From the NCBI RefSeq assembly GCF_003254665.1, contig NZ_QHGY01000001.1, positions 930,001 through 994,000 of the forward strand: 64,000 bases of DNA. Direction: 5' to 3'. A program made the translations under genes and the position numbers. Below, piece after piece: positions 9,399 to 18,039 of the stretch. This DNA comes from Billgrantia lactosivorans. GTDB taxonomy: Bacteria; Pseudomonadota; Gammaproteobacteria; Pseudomonadales; Halomonadaceae. How positions within the stretch are numbered: the first letter of the stretch is position 1; each line of letters opens with the position of its first letter. Under the pieces are notes generated by a model, which made no database searches, had not been told where the DNA came from, and saw nothing but the letters and a program-made list of their open reading frames with translations.

Positions 9399-9566
9399 CG
9401 CCAACGAGAAGGCTTGTTAGTGTCGAATATGAAGATATGACGATGGAAAGGAGGTAACTGACCGCGAGGATCCGAAACCGCTGCTGAACCGAGGTACCAC
9501 GAGGCGCGTCGCGACAGGGGTCGTGACGCCACCCACGACAACAACCCAGACTGAGCAGGCTACGAC

Positions 9567-10370
9567 ATGACAAATCGAACAACACCTTTCCATCGCCCCC
9601 TTCTCGGCGCCATCACCCTTTTCGGTGCCGTCTGCCTGGCAAGCCTGCCGGCCCAGGCGAGGGACCTGCCCGAGATTCAGGACGACGTCTTCCAGGTCGC
9701 CAATTCCGGCGCCTACCCGCCCTTCAGCTATGTCGACACGTCCGGCAACCTGGTCGGCTTCGACGTCGATATCGCCGAAGCCCTGGCCGAGCGGATGGGG
9801 GTCGAGGCCGATATCCAGACCTCGCCCTGGAACGGCATCGTCGCCGCCCTGGCCGGTGGCCGCTTCGATGCCTGCATCTGCAGCATGAGCGTCACGGAAG
9901 AGCGAGAGAAGGCCGTCGACTTCACCGACAGCTACTACCGCTCGGGGCTCTCCATCTGGGTTCAGGAGGGCACCGACGACGTCAACAGCATCGACGACTT
10001 CGCCGGCAAGAACGTCGGCTCCACCCTGGGGGAGACGGGCAATCAGTGGGCCACCGAGAACGGCGAAGGCAAGTGGCGCAACCAGACCTTCCAGGGCCTG
10101 CCCGACATGCTCAACGCGCTCACCACGGGGCGCATCGACGTCATGGTGGCCGACGACGTGCCCGTCTACGTGGCGCTGAACGACGAGGACATCGGCATCA
10201 AGCAGGTCGATGTCGGGGAGCTGCCCAGCTGGCCGGCCGCCATCGCCATCCAGAAGAACACGCCGGAGCTCAAGGAAGCCCTCAACACGGCGCTGGCCGA
10301 GATCAAGGAGGACGGCACCTACCAGGCGATCGTCGACAAGTGGATCGGTGAAGGGGTCGAGATCGAGTAG
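9567..10370 (+). CDS. Amino acid ABC transporter, periplasmic binding protein
   Basis: A 267-residue family 3 solute-binding protein. A signal peptide of about 31 residues ends at PAQA-RDL. The domain shows GAYPPFSY, GFDVDIAEALAERMG, WNGIVAALAGGRFDAC and SMSVTEEREKAVDFTDSYY, the usual contacts for the alpha-amino and carboxylate groups of polar amino acids. It starts a four-gene importer whose permeases and ATPase follow in order. The importer lies 168 bases after the thiolase gene on the same strand. It probably brings in the substrate of that operon, but this rests on adjacency. Confidence 0.94.
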   Translation: MTNRTTPFHRPLLGAITLFGAVCLASLPAQARDLPEIQDDVFQVANSGAYPPFSYVDTSGNLVGFDVDIAEALAERMGVEADIQTSPWNGIVAALAGGRFDACICSMSVTEEREKAVDFTDSYYRSGLSIWVQEGTDDVNSIDDFAGKNVGSTLGETGNQWATENGEGKWRNQTFQGLPDMLNALTTGRIDVMVADDVPVYVALNDEDIGIKQVDVGELPSWPAAIAIQKNTPELKEALNTALAEIKEDGTYQAIVDKWIGEGVEIE

Positions 10371-10446
10371 CCCTCCGCGACGCAGCAGGGCGCAAGCCCT
10401 GCTGAACCGGACCCTTCCGAACCACGACTATAGAGTCTAGGGGATC

Positions 10447-11103
10447 ATGGACATCAACCTGATGATCGACATCACGCCGCTACTGGTGAAGGCGGCCTGG
10501 GTCACCCTCGATATTTCGGCTCGCGGCCTGTTCTTCGGCTTCTTCATCGCCTCTGCGCTGGTGGTGTTGCGAACCTCCCGGCACCTCCCGCTTCGCTGGC
10601 TGGCACGCGGCTACATCAGCGTCGTTCGCGGCACGCCCTATTTCGTCCAGTTGCTGCTGGTGTTCTACGGCGGGCCGGCGATCGGCCTGCGCATGGACCC
10701 CTTCACCTGCGGCGTGGTGGTGGGCGCCTTCAACATCGGCGCCTACATGAGCGAGGCCATTCGCGGCGCCATCGAATCGGTCGACAGCGGACAGAACGAG
10801 GCCTCGCGCTCACTGGGGTTCGGTCGCTTCGCCACGCTCCAGCACATCGTCCTGCCCCAGGCGGCCGGCCTGATGATCCGCTCCATCGGCGTGCTGGCCA
10901 TCATCCTGATCAAGAATTCGTCGCTGGTCTCGATCATCTCGGTGGTCGAGCTGACCTACCAGGCCCAGCGGCTGATCGGCTCCACCTACAAGCCCCTGGA
11001 GGTCTTCACGCTGAGCGCGCTGATGTACATCGTCATCATCTATGCGGTGATGGGCCTCGTCGAGCTGCTCTACCGGCGCGCCACGCGCTACACCTTTCTG
11101 TAG
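10447..11103 (+). CDS. Polar amino acid ABC transporter, permease (first of two)
   Basis: A 218-residue inner-membrane HisM/HisQ-type permease with about five membrane helices. The EAA loop reads QNEASRSLGFGRFATLQHIVLPQA and contacts the ATPase. RGTPYFVQLLLVFYGGPA is the conserved early motif of the family. It lies between the binding protein and the second permease, with which it should form a heterodimer. Confidence 0.94.
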   Translation: MDINLMIDITPLLVKAAWVTLDISARGLFFGFFIASALVVLRTSRHLPLRWLARGYISVVRGTPYFVQLLLVFYGGPAIGLRMDPFTCGVVVGAFNIGAYMSEAIRGAIESVDSGQNEASRSLGFGRFATLQHIVLPQAAGLMIRSIGVLAIILIKNSSLVSIISVVELTYQAQRLIGSTYKPLEVFTLSALMYIVIIYAVMGLVELLYRRATRYTFL

Positions 11104-11136
11104 CGGCTCCGGGCCACAAAACAACAGGTAGCCCCC

Positions 11137-11790
11137 ATGGAATTCGACTTCAGTCCCGTCATCACCTACTTCCCGACCCTGGCCAGGGGCATCGGGGCCA
11201 CGCTGCTGATCGCCGTTGTGGTCGCCCTGCTGTCGGTGCTCGGCGGCCAGCTCGTCGCCGTGATCTCCATCTTCACCAGGAAGGCGGTCAGCTGGCCGCT
11301 GCGCTTCTTCATCTGGCTGTTCATGACCACTCCGCTGCTGCTGCAGCTCTACTTCCTCTATTTCGGCATCGGGGAGTGGATCCTGATCCCGGCCGTCGCG
11401 GTCGGCGTCCTCGGCCTCGGCTTCCACTACATGGCCTACAACGCCGACATCTTCATCGCCACCATCAAGTCGGTCTCACACGGGCAGTACGAAGCCTCGC
11501 GGTCGCTGGGCTTCGGGCATCTCGCCACCCTCTTCTACATCATTTTGCCACAGGCCTTCTATCGGGCCGTTCCCCAGCTCGGCAACAACATGATCATCAT
11601 GGTCAAGGACACCTCGGTGCTCTCCGCCATCGGCATCGCCGAACTGGTCTACCGCTCGCAGTACGCCATCAGCGTGACGTTTCGTCCTTTCGAGTTCTAT
11701 ATCACGATCGCCGCCATCTACTACCTGATCAACGTGTTGATGGAAAGCGGGCAGTACTGGTTCGAGCGCCGCGCCGCCAACCGCCGATAA
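11137..11790 (+). CDS. Polar amino acid ABC transporter, permease (second of two)
   Basis: A 217-residue inner-membrane permease of the same family. The EAA loop QYEASRSLGFGHLATLFYIILPQA and the TTPLLLQLYFLYFG segment are diagnostic. It is 33 bases downstream of its partner and 12 bases upstream of the ATPase, consistent with one transcript. Confidence 0.94.
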   Translation: MEFDFSPVITYFPTLARGIGATLLIAVVVALLSVLGGQLVAVISIFTRKAVSWPLRFFIWLFMTTPLLLQLYFLYFGIGEWILIPAVAVGVLGLGFHYMAYNADIFIATIKSVSHGQYEASRSLGFGHLATLFYIILPQAFYRAVPQLGNNMIIMVKDTSVLSAIGIAELVYRSQYAISVTFRPFEFYITIAAIYYLINVLMESGQYWFERRAANRR

Positions 11791-11802
11791 CGAGGAATAC
11801 CC

Positions 11803-12600
11803 ATGACAGCAGCGACAGACACGCCGATGGTCGAACTCAAGGGGGTCAAGAAACGCTTCGGCGCCCTCGAGGTGCTCAAGGGCATCGACCTCAAGGTCGA
11901 CCGCGGCAAGATCATCTCCATCATCGGCCCGTCGGGGTCGGGAAAGAGCACCCTGCTGCGCTCCATCAACAACCTCGAGGAGATCGACGAGGGCCGCATC
12001 CTGCTGGACGGCGTGCAGGTCAACCGACCCGACCTGAAGGGGCTCGCCTTCGAACGGCACATCAACCACATACGCCAGAACATGGGCATGGTGTTCCAGC
12101 ACTTCAACCTGTTCCCGCACCTCTCGACGCTGGAGAACGTGACGCTGGCGCCGAGAAAGCTGAAGGGCATGGATGCCGGGAGCGCGCGGGAGCTGGGCAT
12201 GGAGCTGCTGGAACGGGTGGGGCTGGCGGACAAGGCCTCGGTCTATCCCAGCGCCCTGTCCGGCGGTCAGAAGCAGCGCGTCGCCATCGCTCGCGCCCTG
12301 GCCATGCGTCCCAAGGTCATGCTCTTCGACGAGGCGACCTCGGCGCTCGATCCCGAGCTGGTGGAGGAGGTCAACCAGGTCATGAAGCGCCTCGCCGAAG
12401 AGCACATGACCATGCTCATCGTGACCCACGAGATGGCCTTCGCCCGCGACGTGTCCGACTGGGCCATGTTCATGGACGGCGGCGTGGTGGTCGAGGAGAA
12501 CACCCCCGCTCACCTCTTCACCCACCCCGACCACGAACGCACCCGCCACTTCCTGCGCAAGCACCTGGGCAACCAGCCGCAGACGCAGCCGCACGGCTGA
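11803..12600 (+). CDS. Amino acid ABC transporter, ATP-binding protein
   Basis: A 265-residue GlnQ/HisP-type ATPase on the cytoplasmic face of the importer. Walker A is GPSGSGKST, the signature is [15 protein letters not shown] and Walker B runs into [12 protein letters not shown]; the switch histidine is in IVTHEMAFA. It closes the operon and is followed by a strong hairpin at 12654-12682. Confidence 0.96.
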   Translation: MTAATDTPMVELKGVKKRFGALEVLKGIDLKVDRGKIISIIGPSGSGKSTLLRSINNLEEIDEGRILLDGVQVNRPDLKGLAFERHINHIRQNMGMVFQHFNLFPHLSTLENVTLAPRKLKGMDAGSARELGMELLERVGLADKASVYPSALSGGQKQRVAIARALAMRPKVMLFDEATSALDPELVEEVNQVMKRLAEEHMTMLIVTHEMAFARDVSDWAMFMDGGVVVEENTPAHLFTHPDHERTRHFLRKHLGNQPQTQPHG

Positions 12601-12653
12601 CTGGCGAGCCGGCGTCGCCGTGCGCCACGCTCGGGGGCGTGGGCGCCAAACGC

Positions 12654-12682
12654 AGCGGGGAGGCCACTCGGCCTCCCCGCTT
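12654..12682. terminator. Bidirectional terminator hairpin
   Basis: A perfect 12-base stem (AGCGGGGAGGCC with its complement) around a four-base loop lies between the convergent ABC ATPase and the small gene at 12705. There is no clear T-tract on either side, so termination is inferred from the stem and position. Confidence 0.6.
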
Positions 12683-12704
12683 GCTCGTCACGCCGGGCTC
12701 GGAC

Positions 12705-13010
12705 TCAGGCGCAGTCCGCCGCGCCCTCGCCGAACATGTCGAACAGCAGCTCGCGGCCCATGGCGGTCAGCACCAGGCGCCCCTGCTCGTTGTAGACGGC
12801 CGCCTCGCTGCTCTCGAGCACGCGCTGGCAGGCGCGCCACTCCTGGGAGGCCTCGCGCAGCTGGCGCAGGGCGCGGCTGTCGAGCCCGCGGAAGGGAATG
12901 GTGATGGTCTCCAGCACGTGGCCGTGCTGGTAGAGCAGGAAGGCGGCGCTCGACAGGCACTGCCGCAGGCTGCGCTGGATACCGGCGTTGGGCGTGGTGT
13001 CGATCGGCAT
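12705..13010 (-). CDS. Conserved-looking small protein of unknown function
   Basis: A 101-residue soluble protein, rich in Leu, Arg and Glu, with no signal peptide or membrane helix. I do not recognise the family. It is kept as real because GAGAGGAAG is well placed before ATG 13010, codon use is like the neighbours, and it occupies an otherwise empty interval ending at a terminator. The C terminus (RLVLTAMGRELLFDMFGEG) is predicted helical. A small regulator or adaptor is possible, but nothing visible shows it. Confidence 0.7.
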   Translation of the reverse strand: MPIDTTPNAGIQRSLRQCLSSAAFLLYQHGHVLETITIPFRGLDSRALRQLREASQEWRACQRVLESSEAAVYNEQGRLVLTAMGRELLFDMFGEGAADCA

Positions 13011-13198
13011 GGTGCACTTCCTCTCGCAAGGGCTTTGCTGCGCTGCATATTAACACCAAAGTCTAACGCCACCAAGGTCGAATAAGCCACGCCCCAGGCG
13101 CGATTGCCACGCGAGCGACCGAGCCGAGTGGCGGCGAACCAGGCACGCAGGGCGAAGGAGGGTCACGGCAGCGCGCCGACCGGGGTCGGGGTCGCGAA

Positions 13199-13243
13199 GA
13201 TAGGGCCAGCGGGGATAGGGCCAGCGGGGATAGTGCCAGGGAG
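13199..13243. repeat. Short tandem repeat, three 15-base units
   Basis: Two identical units (GATAGGGCCAGCGGG at 13199-13213 and 13214-13228) and a diverged third at 13229-13243. They lie downstream of the 4.5S RNA gene on its strand. The rest of 13011-13305 shows no gene that I can support. Confidence 0.75.
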
Positions 13244-13305
13244 AGGAGCCGGCACATACGGCTCGGCCAGGGGGGAGCCGACCAAGGACTCGGGGCCGAA
13301 ATGGA

Positions 13306-13412
13306 GGCGGCCCCGACAGCCACATCCCGGCACACGCGGCCACCACTACCGTTGCTCCCTTCCGGGCCTGGCGGGGTTTGCGGTTTAGCGTTGCGGGAGG
13401 ACCGACGGGGCC
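13306..13412 (-). ncRNA. ffs: 4.5S signal recognition particle RNA
   Basis: Read on the minus strand, the sequence contains the conserved SRP apical loop core, GGCCCGGAAGGGAGCA, flanked by the TCCTCCCGCAACGC and GTGTGCCGGGATGTGGC segments seen in gammaproteobacterial 4.5S RNA. The ends GGCCCCG and CGGGGCC pair to close the long hairpin. The RNA binds Ffh and targets membrane proteins co-translationally. The exact ends are approximate to a few bases. The promoter lies about 60 bases upstream, so a 5' leader is presumably removed, as RNase P does for the E. coli precursor. Confidence 0.93.
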
Positions 13413-13478
13413 ACCACGACACGATGCCTGGGGGGCATCGAACCCGGCCTGCATCAATGGCTTGCCGAGTGCGCGAGC

Positions 13479-13507
13479 ACTATACCAGCGGCCGAACGGG
13501 CCAGCAA
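13479..13507 (-). promoter_or_regulatory. Sigma-70 promoter of the 4.5S RNA gene
   Basis: On the minus strand TTGCTG (13507-13502) and TATAGT (13484-13479) are 17 bases apart, with TGG before the -10. This is a near-consensus promoter suited to a strongly expressed stable RNA. Confidence 0.8.
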
Positions 13508-13620
13508 GCGCACTCGAAGGCGAGCGGAGATGCGATCATGTGAAACGTTGATATTTCGTGTAGGGTAAAGAAAAGCGAGAAACAACGACACGTCCAACGA
13601 ACGCTCAGGAGGGGCAGACC

Positions 13621-14844
13621 ATGAACAAGGATCCCAACAAGGGCTACATCGCCCTGCTTGGCTGGAGCCTCAACGCCATCGAGGCCGCCGAGAATTTCGA
13701 CCGCCGCTATATCGTGGTGGCGCCGGAATGGGCGGAGGAATACTGCCAGAAACACGACATTCCCCACATCTCGTGGAACTTCGAGCGGCTCAACGATCGC
13801 TCGATGGAGATCGCCGAAACCCTGCAGGAGATGGGTGTGGACGTGGCGATCCCCCTGTTCGAGGAAACCGTCGAATGGGCCGGCGCGATCAACTCGCTGC
13901 TGCTCGACAACCCGCGTCTCTACGGCCAGTCGCTGCTGCTGCGCGACAAGGCGCTGATGAAACGCCGCGCCCAGCTTGGCGGCATTCGCGTGGGCATCTT
14001 CGAGGAGGCCCACGACAAGGGGGATGTCATCCGCTTCCTCAAGCGCGTCAACCAGACCCTGCTCAAGCTCGACGGCGATCCCAACGACCCCATCCACCTC
14101 AAGGCCTTCGACAAGGCCGGTTGCCTGGGGCACCGGGTGATCCGCACGCCCGACGAGGTCGATACCATTCCCGACGAGGAGTTCCCGGTGCTGATGGAGT
14201 CGCACCTGGACGGCTGGGAGTTCGCCGTGGAGGCGTGGATCCACGACGGCAAGATCGCCTTCCTCAACATCTCGGAGTACGTCACCCTGGGATACTCGGT
14301 GTTCGTTCCCGCCTCACCGGAGCTGGAGCAGTACCGTCCCCAGATCACGGCCCAGATCGAGAAGCTGATCAAGGCCTTCGACATCGACTTCGGCCTGATC
14401 CACCCCGAGTACTTCGTCACCAGCGACGGCGAGATGTACTTCGGCGAGGTCGCCTACCGCCCACCCGGCTTCAAGGTGTTCGAACTGCTCGAGCGGGTCT
14501 ACGGCTTCAACGCCTACCAGGCCAGCATGCTGGTGTTCGACCCCCGGAGCACCCCCGAGGAGGTCAAGGCCTTCTTCCCCCGGGAGGTGGAGGATGCCAA
14601 GTGCTACGCCGGCTGCTTCGGCGTCTATCCGCGGCGTCGGGTGGTCAGCCGCCTGGAGATTCCCGAGGAGATCGAGGAAGACCCCTACTTCGAATCCCAC
14701 GAGCTCACTTCGCCGCTGGAGGAGACCGTGACCAAGCGCACCGCCTTCGGCACCCACTGGGGGCTGATCTACTTCAAGGGTGACGACCCGCACCGGCTGA
14801 GAGAGCTGCTGAAGCATCAGGAAGAGCTTGATTTCTACGTCTGA
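13621..14844 (+). CDS. ATP-grasp carboxylate-amine ligase-like protein
   Basis: A 407-residue cytoplasmic protein with an ATP-grasp fold. The pre-ATP domain spans about residues 1-95. SLLLRDKALMKRRAQLGGI marks the entry to the ATP-grasp domain. LMESHLDGWEFAVEAWI and HPEYFVTSDGEMYFGEVAYRPPG carry the acidic Mg-ATP ligands and the Glu-x-x-x-Arg-Pro motif. ATG 13621 has an excellent AGGAGGGG Shine-Dalgarno. The next gene follows after 42 bases and encodes a large protein with a cysteine-hydrolase-like arrangement, so the two probably work together. ATP-grasp enzymes join a carboxylate to an amine or thiol through an acyl phosphate. The substrates here are unknown. Confidence 0.85.
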   Translation: MNKDPNKGYIALLGWSLNAIEAAENFDRRYIVVAPEWAEEYCQKHDIPHISWNFERLNDRSMEIAETLQEMGVDVAIPLFEETVEWAGAINSLLLDNPRLYGQSLLLRDKALMKRRAQLGGIRVGIFEEAHDKGDVIRFLKRVNQTLLKLDGDPNDPIHLKAFDKAGCLGHRVIRTPDEVDTIPDEEFPVLMESHLDGWEFAVEAWIHDGKIAFLNISEYVTLGYSVFVPASPELEQYRPQITAQIEKLIKAFDIDFGLIHPEYFVTSDGEMYFGEVAYRPPGFKVFELLERVYGFNAYQASMLVFDPRSTPEEVKAFFPREVEDAKCYAGCFGVYPRRRVVSRLEIPEEIEEDPYFESHELTSPLEETVTKRTAFGTHWGLIYFKGDDPHRLRELLKHQEELDFYV

Positions 14845-14886
14845 TCAGGGCGTCATGGCACGACAGCCCGATCACAAGGAGTCCGC

Positions 14887-16935
14887 GTGACCACGAATCG
14901 GCACACGCAAGAGGCCAATCCGCCAGCGGACGATGACAAGCTCCGCGGGCTGTTGGCAAACCTCGACGAAGCCGCCCGGATGCTCGGCGAGGCGCGCGAC
15001 TTCGCCAAGCCGGGCAAGCTGCCTCGCGTGCTGGATACGGCGCGCCGCGTGCTGCTCCAGCCCGGTGGCGCCGCCGCCCTGGAGGCGCGTGCCCAGGCGC
15101 TCGAGGAGGCCGGCGTGTTCCTCGGCTCCGATTGGGCCACGCCGCAGTACCTGCTGCCTTCGCTGACCACCTATGCGCTGAAGAGCACGGATGCCAATAC
15201 CGTGGTGATCGAGGCGTTGAGCGAGCTGCGCCTCCTGGCGGTGGCCAAGGGCGGCTATGCCCACCCGCAGGTCTCCGCCGAGCAGGCCCATCACTACCTG
15301 ACCCAGGTCCTGGCGATCAACCTCTGGCTGCTGTTCAGTGCCCCCAGCGAGGCCGAGCGGGAGACCCAGGGGCGGCTGGCGCGGATTCCCCGCCAGCTGT
15401 TCCACCACCTGGCCGAGCGCATCGGCTACGAGCACATCATCGACAAGTTGATCGAGGAGATCTGGCGCATCCTGCAGCAGCGGCCGATCCAGGTGGATTC
15501 GGTCAAGCAGATGATCACCCAGATCGCCATCTGCCAGGCCGACCCCGACATCGACCTGGGCGCCAGCGGCCAGGGCGCCGATCGCCTGGTGAGCTCGCTC
15601 TACGGGCCGACGCGGGCGTGCCGGGAGGACCCCGGCCTCGAGGTCTATCGCGAGCGGCTGGCGAGCATGGACAATGCCGCCCTGCAGGGCGAGGCCACCG
15701 GCTTTGCCCGCGCCATGCACGACACCGGGCTGGTGTCGCCCTATCACCCGGTGCTGCTGCGCCATCTGCTCGACCACGGCGATCACCTGCTGGCCGAGGC
15801 GCTGGGCCTCTCGTCGACCGGGCGCGACTGCCTGCTCTGCTATCGCGAACTGGCTCGCGCCCTGATCCGCAGCGCGGTGCACCCGGCCACGCCGCAGGCC
15901 GTCTACGGCCTGACCCTGATGCTGGAGCGCGGCATTCTCTACCAGCCCCCGGTGGCGCCGGCCATGTGGCGGCAACTGGGGCTGTCGCTGTCGGAATGGT
16001 CCCAGCAGCGCCTGAGCCTGGCCTTCGGCGACACCGTATCGCCGCGGGCGCGGCTGCTGGAGGGCGTGCTGTGCATGCTCGGCCTGCCGCTGGGGGTGGG
16101 CCAGGGCAACAACCCCACCTGCCAGTCGGCGCGGGCACTCTCCATGTGGGCCTACAACGACCCGGACTACCTGCTGCAGATGGTGGCCTGGGCGGCCCGC
16201 GACGACGAGATCGTCATGCACTTCGAGGGCCAGCCCGTCTCCTCGAGGGAGAGCATCGGCGGGGTGGCCCAGAGCCTGCCCATGGACCTCGACCCGGTAT
16301 CGCTGATCGTGGTGCCGCACCTGGACCGCATCTACGCCGAAATGGGGCGGCGCTGCATCGGCCGCGAGGGCGATCCGCACCGCTGGGTCAACCCCGAGTT
16401 CCACGGCTGGTGGTCGGGCCGCGGCTTCCGCATCAACGTCGATGTCGCCACCGGCCAGCTGGAGGAGCTGGAGACTTTCCTGCGCCACTTCTATGCCAGC
16501 TACCACCCCTACTACAACGGCAACCAGCCGCTGATCCACCCGCAGCCGGCAGGCATCGCCGTGACCGACAGCGCGGCACGCTTCATCGGCTGGCACGCCA
16601 TCACCATCCTGCGCGTGTCGCTGGACCCGTCGGAGGTGATGCGGGTCTACTTCTACAACCCCAACAACGACAGCGGGCAGGACTGGGGCGATGGCGTGCA
16701 GGTCAGCACCGACGGCAACGGCGAGCGCTTCGGCGAGGCCTCCCTGCCCTTCGAGCAGTTCGCCTCGCGCCTCTACATCTTCCACTACGACCCGCTGGAG
16801 CGCGGCGAGCTGGCCCGGATCACCCAGGAAGAACTCGACCGGGTGACCCAGTACGTGCATCGCAGCTGGGGGGCCGATCGCATACCCGCGGCGGATTTCC
16901 AGGCCGATGCCGGGCCACGCCCGCGGGACTACTGA
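14887..16935 (+). CDS. Large protein of unknown function with a candidate papain-like Gln-Cys-His-Asn site
   Basis: A 682-residue protein that I cannot name. The N-terminal ~390 residues are helical and contain no recognised domain. In the C-terminal part QGNNPTCQSARALSMWA (Q406, C412), GWHAITILRV (H570) and VYFYNPNND (N591) occur in the order and context of papain-like or transglutaminase-like enzymes. There is no signal peptide, so it is probably cytoplasmic. GTG 14887 is chosen because CAAGGAGTCCGC lies directly before it. It is cotranscribed with the ATP-grasp gene and overlaps the convergent AbrB gene by seven bases. A peptidase, amidase or transglutaminase role is inference from residue order alone. 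Confidence 0.75.
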   Translation: MTTNRHTQEANPPADDDKLRGLLANLDEAARMLGEARDFAKPGKLPRVLDTARRVLLQPGGAAALEARAQALEEAGVFLGSDWATPQYLLPSLTTYALKSTDANTVVIEALSELRLLAVAKGGYAHPQVSAEQAHHYLTQVLAINLWLLFSAPSEAERETQGRLARIPRQLFHHLAERIGYEHIIDKLIEEIWRILQQRPIQVDSVKQMITQIAICQADPDIDLGASGQGADRLVSSLYGPTRACREDPGLEVYRERLASMDNAALQGEATGFARAMHDTGLVSPYHPVLLRHLLDHGDHLLAEALGLSSTGRDCLLCYRELARALIRSAVHPATPQAVYGLTLMLERGILYQPPVAPAMWRQLGLSLSEWSQQRLSLAFGDTVSPRARLLEGVLCMLGLPLGVGQGNNPTCQSARALSMWAYNDPDYLLQMVAWAARDDEIVMHFEGQPVSSRESIGGVAQSLPMDLDPVSLIVVPHLDRIYAEMGRRCIGREGDPHRWVNPEFHGWWSGRGFRINVDVATGQLEELETFLRHFYASYHPYYNGNQPLIHPQPAGIAVTDSAARFIGWHAITILRVSLDPSEVMRVYFYNPNNDSGQDWGDGVQVSTDGNGERFGEASLPFEQFASRLYIFHYDPLERGELARITQEELDRVTQYVHRSWGADRIPAADFQADAGPRPRDY

Positions 16936-17960
16936 GCGGGCCGGCCCAGCAGCCAGCGCGCCCAGAACGGGGCGAACAGCATCAGCGCCACCATGCGCAG
17001 CAGGTGATGAAAGGCGACGAAGACGGGGTCGAGATCCAGCGCCACCGCCAGGATCGCCATCTCGCCGATGCCGCCGGGAGCCAGCGCCAGCAGCGCCACA
17101 TCCCGCGGCACATCAAGCAGCCGATGAATCAGCTCGGCAAAGCCGGCAAGCACCGCCAGCGCGACCAGGGTGGCGACGAAGGCCTCGCCGACGTAGCGCC
17201 CCAGCCGCGCCGAGGATAGCCCGCGAAAGCGCGCGCCGATGGCGCAGCCGAGCACCCACAGCATCAGGTTCATGCCCCACTCCGGCAGGCTCAGGCTGGC
17301 AAGGCCGAAACCGGACAGCAGGCCGGCGAAGAGCAGTGGCGCGAGCAGCGTGGGGCTGGGGAGGCGCAGGCGCCGCCCCAGCGGCAACAGCAGCGGCAAT
17401 GCCAGCAGCATCCACGGCGCTGCGAGTTCGCGGTCCACCGCGGCAGCCACGTCGGCACCGCTGGCGCCCTCGAAGAACCAGAACAGCGGTGGCAGGATCA
17501 TCACCACCAGCACCACCCGCAGCGACTGGGCGATGGCGATGCGCCGCGGGTCGCCGCCGGCCTTCTCCCCCATCAGGATCATCGCCGTCAGCGCCCCGGG
17601 CGCCGAGGCGAACCAGGCACTCACCGGGTCGAAGCCGCAGCGACGGTACCAGGCCGCCGCGGCCGCCGTGGAAGCGGCCACCCCAAGCAGCAGCAGCATG
17701 GCGGAGAGCGGCCAGTCGAGTACCCGCTCGGCCAGCTGTGGCGTCACCTGGCTACCCAGCACCAGGCCGAGCACGCCGAGGAACACCTCGCGCAGCGGCT
17801 CGGGCACGCGCACGTCGACCCCCTTCGCCGAGACCACCAGGTTGGCCGTCAGCGGCCCCAGCATCCAGGCCAGCGGCAGGCCGACGAGCTGGAACACCAG
17901 CCCGCCCACGGCGCCGATGGCCAGCGACCGGGCCAGCGCTTGTCCTTCGCTTCGATCCAC
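16929..17960 (-). CDS. AbrB-family (AmoA-like) integral membrane protein
   Basis: A 343-residue inner-membrane protein with two repeated halves of about four or five helices each. Both halves have the glycine/proline-rich motif of the AbrB duplication family (LAWMLGPLTANLVVSA and ASAPGALTAMILMGEKAG in the first, ALAPGGIGEMAILAVAL in the second). Members are annotated as putative ammonia monooxygenases or regulators, but function is not established. GTG 17960 is preferred over far-upstream ATGs because GAAGGGAGTCGC precedes it and translation upstream would enter the tlyA gene region. Confidence 0.87.
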   Translation of the reverse strand: MDRSEGQALARSLAIGAVGGLVFQLVGLPLAWMLGPLTANLVVSAKGVDVRVPEPLREVFLGVLGLVLGSQVTPQLAERVLDWPLSAMLLLLGVAASTAAAAAWYRRCGFDPVSAWFASAPGALTAMILMGEKAGGDPRRIAIAQSLRVVLVVMILPPLFWFFEGASGADVAAAVDRELAAPWMLLALPLLLPLGRRLRLPSPTLLAPLLFAGLLSGFGLASLSLPEWGMNLMLWVLGCAIGARFRGLSSARLGRYVGEAFVATLVALAVLAGFAELIHRLLDVPRDVALLALAPGGIGEMAILAVALDLDPVFVAFHHLLRMVALMLFAPFWARWLLGRPAQ

Positions 17961-18039
17961 GCGACTCCCTTCTGTTAACCGGCTAACGAAACGATTATGC
18001 CATAATGGCTGCCCCGCTTCCGGCCGTCGGAGTCGCCCC

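Noticed and set aside
13411..13470. A tRNA-like stretch beside the 4.5S RNA gene
   Set aside because: GGTTCGAT-like bases occur, but no cloverleaf can be folded; the segment is the 4.5S precursor leader.
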